Shown here piece by piece: positions 56,701 through 64,000 of a DNA stretch of 64,000 nucleotides. Position numbers and translations under genes: made by a program. The notes beneath the pieces were generated by a model, which searched no databases, was not told the DNA's origin, and was given only the letters and a program-made list of their open reading frames with translations. How positions within the stretch are numbered: position 1 is the first letter of the stretch; each line of letters begins with the position of its first letter. Source of the stretch: Endocalyx cinctus (taxonomy: Eukaryota > Ascomycota > Sordariomycetes > Amphisphaeriales > Apiosporaceae); the NCBI GenBank assembly GCA_001600455.1, contig BCKC01000006.1:3286001-3350000 (forward strand), read 5' to 3'.

Positions 56701-57834
56701 CAATAACATTTATTCAGATTGGATCAAGACTTTGGTGACTTTTCCCACTAATGAATAAACCTAACCGTGAATATAGTGTGCTGACTCTGATCTCCGACAA
56801 CAGGAAAACGAAATCGAAACAAAGCCCAGCCTATCTCACCAGGAGAAGATCCAGTGGTTACTTACAGAAATCAACGTCATCATCGAGACACTTGTACAAC
56901 AGAGCAGCATATTCAGCGAGATTACGCGGTGCAAAACCCCGAGCTCTTCAATTAACAATAGATGGCGGACTTACGGCGCAGCCGAGACTCGACGCATCAA
57001 CGCGGCGGAGGTGATGCGCACGCGCACGACGGATCGCTACGGATCGCGCAGTAGGTCGGATTATCCGCAGGGCCGATATTACGAAGACGACGTGTCAATT
57101 TACTCGGACGACAGGTACGGGCGTGAGGACCCCGATGACATGTTCCAGCTCCAAGCTCTCGACGCCGATGGTTATAGAATGCTGCTGGCTAGAGACTGCC
57201 TTACCATGATCGAGCAGCGGCTGGGAGAGTTCAGACAGTTCAAGAGAAAGGCCCAGGCCTTGAGACAAGCGGTAAGTTTTTTTTAATGCTGCTTTAAGTT
57301 TTAATATTTCTTTTTGTCAATGCGCGGAGCTAAAAGCCAGGTGGCGAATTAAAATGAACCGGTCCGGCTGACATTCTATATTTATTCTAGAACGCGGATA
57401 AGACCGAGACACGCAAGGACTACCACGACCAAGCGGTCTACGCTTTCACGATCGTGACGGTCATCTTCTTACCCCTAAGCGCCATCTCGAGCATATTCGG
57501 CATGAACACGTCCGACATCCGGGATCTCGAGCAAGGCCAGTGGCTTTACTGGGCGACCGCCGTGCCGGTCACGGTGGGCGTCATCCTCATTGGCCTGTGG
57601 TGGATGGGCGAGCTCGGAAACGCCGTCTTGTGGCTCCTAAATCTTCGTCGGGGACGGCCGATCTCGGCGTCGTCGGCGTCGACGTCGGCGTACAGGACAC
57701 AAACGGATGGGTATTACGCACGCCGCACGAGGATGCCGCGTTACGTGCAACCTGTTAGTTCTGACGATGACGAAGTCCGCTACATCGAAAGGCAAATCTC
57801 TCGCGACCGTAGGAATCGGCGCACGGCATATTAG
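53800..57834 (+). CDS. Large CorA-like Mg2+/divalent metal transporter-type protein
   Basis: Ten exons (53800-53934, 53991-54523, 54612-54654, 54751-55162, 55225-55400, 55466-55611, 55670-56204, 56276-56734, 56804-57271, 57391-57834) join in frame to 1116 residues. The N-terminus is Arg/Ser-rich and probably disordered. Residues about 215 onward match the soluble part of fungal CorA-like proteins (LFRW, then HLKQPSGMSFDAFW). Near the end come the helix YHDQAVYAFTIVTVIFLPLS, the family GMN motif in SSIFGMNTSD (about 1007) and a second transmembrane helix (YWATAVPVTVGVILIGLWWMG). Many fungal paralogues are implicated in signalling or are simply unstudied, so transport is not certain. Exons 9 and 10 carry a polar stretch with Tyr/Asp-rich repeats. 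Donor GTGACT after exon 8 is weak. Confidence 0.88.
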
Positions 57835-60297
57835 GTATATTCGCCACATTGGGGTTGCTGTAGAGATATAGAACTATCGGAGATAGGTTTTTTTAACTCC
57901 TATCCTACGCTAAGCCTCCATGCCTCTGCGCGATTCCGTTGGGGGTGTGGTAAGTCCTATGAGGCCTCTCTGGGACTAAAAATAATGAAGTATTTTTTAT
58001 TCCATAAAGAAAGTAGCAAAGTCCTATGAAGATCCATTGTAAAACTCTATAAGTAACGAAGTTAAGGTATATTCTAATCTATTTTTTTTTTCTGTCAAGT
58101 TTTCGAAGCTACTTTAGGCGAATCCACTGCGAACTACTGTGTAATTAGAGCCAGACATATGTCAAAGCTACCAATAACAAGACACTACTAGTGTTGGCAA
58201 CCACATGACCAGAATTAGAAGAGTGGAAGTAGTCTATCAATCCGTATACAAAGCCATATTCATGTATGAATACTTACTACTAGCCCTAGGCGTGACATCA
58301 TGCATGGTATCATATGGAGCTTTGAAAGGGCGAGACATAGCCGTCCCCGGAAATTCAATCTGTTGAGGTAGAGTCACAGAAGTACTCGTAATTATTGTAT
58401 GAATAACTAATTTGGTACTAGGATTATTGGTCGTGTAAAGGTTAGTTACTATCGTGCTTCTATTAATAGGACGCCTCGATGTCTCTTTGCCGGTGGCATG
58501 TCTCTTTGACAAGTGACATCCCGTAACTAGATTAACGCAAAGCTATTGAGGATGAATGTGCAAGTATGGACTAGGCAGAGCTCGAGTTAGTCTCCGTGAC
58601 TTTGAAGACTGCCATCATGGTGTCGCAGCTTGTTTTGATTAAGGAATCACCGTGCGGGGATGATCAAGGGGAGGGTCTGGATGTATGTAACACTAAGATT
58701 GAGGAGTATCTTAGCTATTAAAACTATGCTAGATCATCAATATCACTATTCGTATATACCACATTCACCCTGGTTTAATTATTCATTTTTAATCATGTAA
58801 AATTTGGTGTTAATATTGTATTTAGTCTGTCTACTTTCTCTCCGCTGGCTAAATGTCTGACAAAGGCGTCGGCTTGTTAAGGGACTACATCAAACAGCTC
58901 CTCAGTAAACGATATATGATGCAGACTTGGGCGGGGAGTGAAATGGATTTTAGAATGGAGTGTTATGAATATCTAACATTATTAATATGTGATTTATGTA
59001 TATCGATCTAAATTAGGAAGTGTACGGTCGAAGTTAGATAGATCAAGAAATTGTCCACCTGCCTTCACTATGCTCGGGCTTCTAAGATCGAAGTCTTGGG
59101 GATGCATTAGTTAGTAGAGAAGACGCGTATATCAATATACTAAAGGCGGTAACTTCTAGGCCGAAGAATACACAAACAATAAAATGAATACTGGATTGAA
59201 TGTGAAGTAAGTGTTTACATCACCCAAGTAGCTTTTAAAATGATTAAAACAGGGGAATAGAAGTGGAAGAAGCTTAAACGTGGGATTCGACACTTATGTA
59301 AATTGTATTATACCCGTCGACAAGAGCTTAATAGCAACATGTACGAATTTCCTGAGACAAATTAAAGAGGTGGCAGTAAAGGTTGCTATTAATACAGGTT
59401 GTTTCGAAGGTAAGATAAGGAACATAGTCATGTAAGTATATTTTGTGAGTTGAGTGGTCTGTCATTTAGATTTTGTGAATTATAAAGATGGGAAGATTGT
59501 CGGAATGCCTGCCTAAAGACCATATGATAGATATATCAGGTTTTCTTGATTACTTTACCCTCCAACATTTCTCCATTGGTTTAAACTAAAACCCAAGGGT
59601 CAATCTTCAATCATAAGTTATGGTAATTTCGTATAGACAACGTTGTTAGCAATGAAGAAATCTCATCTGGAAAAAATCAATAATGGAGTCAATCGAATTC
59701 AAAACATAATATCTTGATCATCAGCTTTTATTATTATTATTCCCAAAAAAAGAAAAANAAAAAGTGAAGATAGTAAATACAAAAAAAAAATAAACCATTT
59801 TTTTTTTTTTTTTTTAATCATTTTCAATTTTTTTCTGGATTTTTTTATTGGATTTTTTTTGATTCAAAACGATACCGATCCTCCTACCTCCCTCCGCTGG
59901 TTTCCAAACGTAACAAAACAAAACTGATGACCAATCCTGTAAATCTCATAGCCTGAATATATAGTAGCATCATCGACACTACCCCCGTGCATTTCATGCC
60001 GCCTTGTACCAAAATTCTCGGAAATATATCAGTGTCGAGGTAGTTGAAGTCGTGAGGTAAGCAGACCGAGTTCGTTAACCGTGTACAGTTGATGACAAAA
60101 CTAACTATGAAACGATTGCTGCATTAGGCATGACCCGTCGAATACATGTAAGACCTGTTTCGCGAACAGATTTAATCGGGAAGTAAAAACGCTATTTATA
60201 TTCGCATGTCAGAACCCAACCGTAACCACAGACGTGTGATAATTAATAGCTTTGATTTGTTAACATACTTGTCGCAATCCATTCGCGCATTCGGTCG
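57835..60297. other. 2.5-kb spacer with homopolymers and an ambiguous base
   Basis: An ambiguous N at 59758 lies amid A-rich and T-rich runs (59745-59865). No gene is supported. Confidence 0.6.
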
Positions 60298-60537
60298 CTA
60301 ATATATCTCGGGTTTGCCGGCCGGCCGAGCGGCCTCGTTCAGAGACTTGCGTGTCCCGTTTTTACAGAAGACGCAGGCAAAAACGTACGAGTTGACTATC
60401 GGTCCTGGGTCCTGGGTACGGCACTGTTCTCCTGTGGACGATAGCATCGTTTCATCGCATAGCTCGAGGTACCACAATTGAAAATAGCATTCGTGCGAGC
60501 CCTTGCAGCACATAAAACGAACCCAATGCTGCCTGCA
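60298..60537 (-). CDS. Possible small Cys-rich protein (79 aa)
   Basis: From an ATG at 60537 the frame reads MCRQHWVRFMCCKGSHEC, then FQLWYLELCDETM, GEQCRTQDPGP and FACVFCKNG. The spacing C-x2-H, CC, C, LC, C, C-x2-C is like the short metal-binding CxxC proteins scattered in filamentous fungi. The in-frame ATG at 60627 adds an unlikely basic leader. No intron, signal peptide or neighbour supports it, so it may be a real small gene or a fragment of a larger one. Confidence 0.45.
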   Translation of the reverse strand, partial: CRQHWVRFMCCKGSHECYFQLWYLELCDETMLSSTGEQCRTQDPGPIVNSYVFACVFCKNGTRKSLNEAARPAGKPEIY

Positions 60538-62102
60538 CATTTCGTACGAGTAGATATAAATCGGGATGGTTCGAATTGTATTTCTTGTGAAAAAAGTCTT
60601 CTGGGATTCCCGTCGGTCTTGCTCCAAGGTAGGTATACTTCAGCTGGTCTGGTCCGGTTTATTCCTGGCTTCTGCCGTGTTGTAGGTGTAATGCGTGTGA
60701 TCGGAAGTTTCTTTTGGAAAGGGGGTAGGGGTTCCTTATATGTATGTTGGACAAACCATTCTCGTATTCAGGAGTGGGTGGAAGCATCTGAGCGTCCTCG
60801 ATCTTCTTCCTAGTGTCTGTCAAATCTTTGGGTGTGTTACTTTACGTGGCAAAAACTATGAGCTTAATGATGATAGGTTATTCTCACTTCTCCGCAGATA
60901 TAAAAAAGAATACAGGGGTAGCATTGTGCCAGAAAGCTAGTAATAGATCTGTTGACTAACAATTAACTATGCTTGGACGGCTACTCGAGCTGGCTCCCAT
61001 AATGGAAGATGCGTATTTTAAGTTAACATTTATTATGTTTTATCTCCTGGCACGGTTAATGAATACTGTATAGCTTTTATTTTAAACTGGCATGGAGAAA
61101 GGGGGAAAATTGTCATTGTGTTGAAGAAGAGGTAGAAAACAAGCACAGATGAAGTGACAGAATGTATTCACGGTATAGTCTGATCAAATGACTGATTTTC
61201 TCTCTTTTCACTGATTTCAGTACTACTAAAAATCGCAAGGTGGTCATGGTATGCCACTGACGTATATCCAGATAGGAAAAACAAAAAAGCATAATTATAT
61301 GGTACAGAATTATAATTTATTAGTGAAACATGGATATTTCAACCCCATCCATTACTTTCCGTCTTGTTCTTGACATGGGTGTTATAAAACTAAAAAAAAA
61401 AAAGGAGAAGCTGCTGATCTCGATTTGAGTACATGGGTGGCATACGCTGGCTTAGAAGATGTTTACTGAAAGAGTTGATCAATGGGAATGAAAGTTCATT
61501 GGCATAAACTTATCTATCTCCGCTGAAGCACCTGTCCTACATCGGGCCATAAACACAATGTACAGTCAAGGACGTATCAGTAATAGTTTCCGCAGATTCG
61601 TGTACATGTAAACAAGTACATGTATACAAAGCTCATGTAGATTACGGAAACCACATAAAGCATTTTATATGGTCTTTGGCCATTAGATTGCCATTATACA
61701 ACAAAAATGCCATAGATAGCTGTATATACAAGCTTCATATTAGATGAAACTTCATGTAAATTTATCTCCACTGTTGACTCACAAATGTTTTCAGACATTT
61801 CACAATCAAATCCTCATATACGAACATTAATTAGCATCGGGAGAACCGCCGAATGAGGATCTGTTTGCTTGCCTCTTTACCATTATCCAGAGAGCATGGG
61901 GTCGGTCTGGCCTCGCTTCTAGTTGTACCCCTAGCAGTGGCAACTAATAGTAACAATAATCAAACTCAATTTCTTCATTCATCTTTCTGGTTCTTTTTTC
62001 TGATTGGTCTTTAGAGTTACAGCTGGCCAGATAGCTTAATAGATGTTCATTATTAAACAATGATGCCCGTGCAGCAACAAAAGTATAATCCTGCCTCTCT
62101 CC
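60538..62102. other. 1.6-kb spacer
   Basis: AT-rich; only short chance frames and no recognised element. Confidence 0.55.
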
Positions 62103-64000
62103 TTATTCGACCTTCAGCTGCCCTTTTGTCTTTTTCAAGGACTGGATTAAGCCCACGCCGACCGCCGCACTAACACCCAGATCAACTTGTTTTGTCCAAA
62201 ATGAATCCGAACTTAGCATACGCACAGATTTCCGCCTCATCCTTTCCTCGGCCACGGTCAAGAGTCCAGAAGCAGCCCGCTGCCTCTCCTCGAGCTCATC
62301 AAGATGGATTTTGCGCCTCGCGACGCTTTCGACGTGCTGACGACGTGTCTGCTCGGAACCGATACGGTGAAAGGCGTACCGAACGCTGGCGCGCAAGAGT
62401 AAGAATACGTGTTCGGATATGAATATGGTCACCATTAGCGTCGCGCACGAGAGCGTCCAGTAGTCACGCGAGCTAGCGGATCCGAACCAGGTGTCGGCGA
62501 ATAATCGGACGACGCGAGGATCCCTCCCAAACATATGCACGATCGCCGTGGACACGATACTACCGAGCCAGGGCAACGCGTCGAGGGCATCTACCCAGGG
62601 GCCAATTCCATCGGACCGCACAGGCACCGGGCGCTGATGACCAACGCATATTTTGAGAAAGTCGGAGCGTAGCTCAAGCCAGTCGTTTATGAGAAAACCC
62701 AGGGACACGAGAGGCCAGGCTGGCGAGAAAAGTGCTAAATAGCCAAACTGGATTACCATTTCCGAGTAGTCTTGTTGCACGTCGTACGCCGGGAGGCTAG
62801 CCTGTCGGCGAACGGTAGTGAGGAAATCGATCTCGTCGGGATCGTCCGGACACACGTCCGATAGAGCCGAGGCTTGGCTGAACGGGTCCGTGAAAGCTTG
62901 ATATCGTCTACGGGCAAAGTGGAGCAAGTGGGGTAGTATAAACTCCTCAAACGCGTCGGATAGTTGGCCTGTCAGGGTTAATGCTATTACTTCACTGCGA
63001 AGACGGTCTGTATCGACGGCGAAGCTGATATTCTGGTTTTTTTCCGAATGACGAACGAGTATGTGAGGTAAAAATGTTTGCACCCGCGCCATCATACCCT
63101 CCCCGAAGGGGATGTACAGGAACGCGGTCAGTAAGATAGGAAGATACTTGACGATGAAATTAAGCACAAATATCTTCTGCGTCAGCGCAACCTCATGATG
63201 ATCTTCTGTCTTATAGTTTTCATATTCAGTCAAAGCTTCTGCTACGTATTCCAGACTAGATGAAATGTATGGAAGTGCTATAGCGAGGAGAACAGTTGGC
63301 AGGTATTCCTAGAATTTTGTTAGCGTCGTGTTCGGGGAAAAGGAGAGAGATGGAAGGGTGACTAATTACCAAATATGACTTGTAGGCACCTTCGTAACCT
63401 TCTGAAATATAAACTTCGAAACAGAAAACGAAGGTGATGAGGAGACCAAGCAGGGCGATAGCAAGAATGAGGAATGGAATTTGAAGTGAACGACGAGTTA
63501 TACGCTTCCAAACTGAGAAATGCGGCACCTTTTTCCCATTTTCCACAATCATCTTGTCATGAAAAAACGTCGGTCTTGTCACTTTCACTGCTGCGACGCC
63601 ATTAACGTCCCAGCGCAGGCTGAGATCGACTTGGCGCAGCCTCCAATATTCTACGAATACGGTACACCAAATGCAGGTCATGATGGCGTATATCAACGAG
63701 TATTGGGGTAGAAAAGCCCAGGCGAAGATACCGGAGATGGCGGGAAATAGAGCGAAGAGGAGGTACGACTGCGCAAAGGCAAAGTAGAAGGCAACCTTTT
63801 GACGACGTTAGAAAAACATCCAACGTGTATACAATACGTAGTAAGATATGCATCGTAACTAGCACATACCTTAGCGCCGAAGAGGTTTCGAACGTCGTCC
63901 AGGTCACTGTTGGTCAAAACGAAGCGACCGCTCATGCGACGAAATAATGCCCAGTTAGCCTCCGTATTGTGCAGGGGGAAACATGATTGAATATTCTCCC
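62103..64000 (-). CDS. Anoctamin (TMEM16/Ist2-like), 5' end missing
   Basis: Exons beyond 64000 to 63870, 63795-63370 and 63308-62103 join in frame; the N-terminus is outside the window. Members are lipid scramblases, ion channels or, in yeast Ist2, ER-plasma membrane tethers. Visible helices: VAFYFAFAQSYLLFALFPAI, YSLIYAIMTCIWCTVFVEYW, ILAIALLGLLITFVFCF and EYLPTVLLAIALPYI. The family block FGYLALFSPAWPLVSLGFLI and the adjoining NDWLELRSDFLKICVGHQRP, then SDGIGPWVDAL, are diagnostic; the calcium-binding acidic residues of the family are expected in such helices. The C-terminus (LKKTKGQLKVE) is short and basic, without the long Ist2-type cortical sorting tail. Confidence 0.9.

Overview
The window is chromosomal DNA from a filamentous ascomycete (Pezizomycotina). 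The evidence is gene structure (short GT-AG introns of about 46-100 nt with CTAAC/CTGAC-like branch sites on both strands, AT-rich spacers up to several kb) and gene content: a HET-domain protein, a fungal rhodopsin-domain membrane protein, secreted hemicellulases, small secreted cysteine proteins, a STAND-type N-terminal domain protein, a CorA-like protein and an anoctamin. Two introns read as nested twin introns (stwintrons). Such introns are known from Pezizomycotina and are reported as abundant in some Xylariales (Hypoxylaceae), so Sordariomycetes/Xylariales is a reasonable but unproven guess. I found no prokaryotic features, no CRISPR array and no convincing tRNA or rRNA gene.

Layout. 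0-3.5 kb: a GMC oxidoreductase cut by the left edge, followed by a decayed 2-oxoglutarate/Fe(II) oxygenase. 4.4-7.5 kb: a STAND N-terminal-domain protein and a rhodopsin-domain membrane protein. 7.9-11.8 kb: a GH10 xylanase and a GH43-type hydrolase, both on the minus strand, which look like an arabinoxylan-degrading pair. 12.8-17.6 kb: an SNM1/PSO2/Artemis-like DNA repair nuclease and a phosphoinositide phospholipase C, convergent. 20-21.2 kb: a polytopic membrane protein carrying a stwintron. 21.4-25 kb: a frameshifted small gene, a Ser/acidic-rich orphan and a small secreted protein. 27.3-28.2 kb: a DOPA 4,5-dioxygenase-like protein. 28.2-32.8 kb: gene-poor, with at least one hand-detected gene relic. 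32.8-38.6 kb: an 82-aa Cys-rich secreted protein, a single-pass membrane protein and a large HET protein. 41.6-48.6 kb: a sulfotransferase-like P-loop protein, a GT1 glycosyltransferase and an acyltransferase-3, all on the plus strand and bracketed by two copies of a diverged ~49-nt direct repeat. 49.4-57.8 kb: a zinc-finger-like protein, a secreted intradiol dioxygenase and a ten-exon CorA-like protein. 60.3 kb: a possible small Cys-rich protein. 62.1-64 kb: the 3' part of an anoctamin (TMEM16/Ist2-like), cut by the right edge.

How the genes may work together: GH10, GH43 and the secreted intradiol dioxygenase fit a plant-litter or wood lifestyle (hemicellulose plus aromatic breakdown). The sulfotransferase/GT1/acyltransferase run could decorate a small molecule or glycolipid, but no core synthase is present, so this is inference only. 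PLC, the rhodopsin-domain protein, CorA and anoctamin are unlinked signalling or ion-handling genes. Intron-exon joins were worked out by hand; except where stated, every proposed join keeps one open frame through the whole gene.
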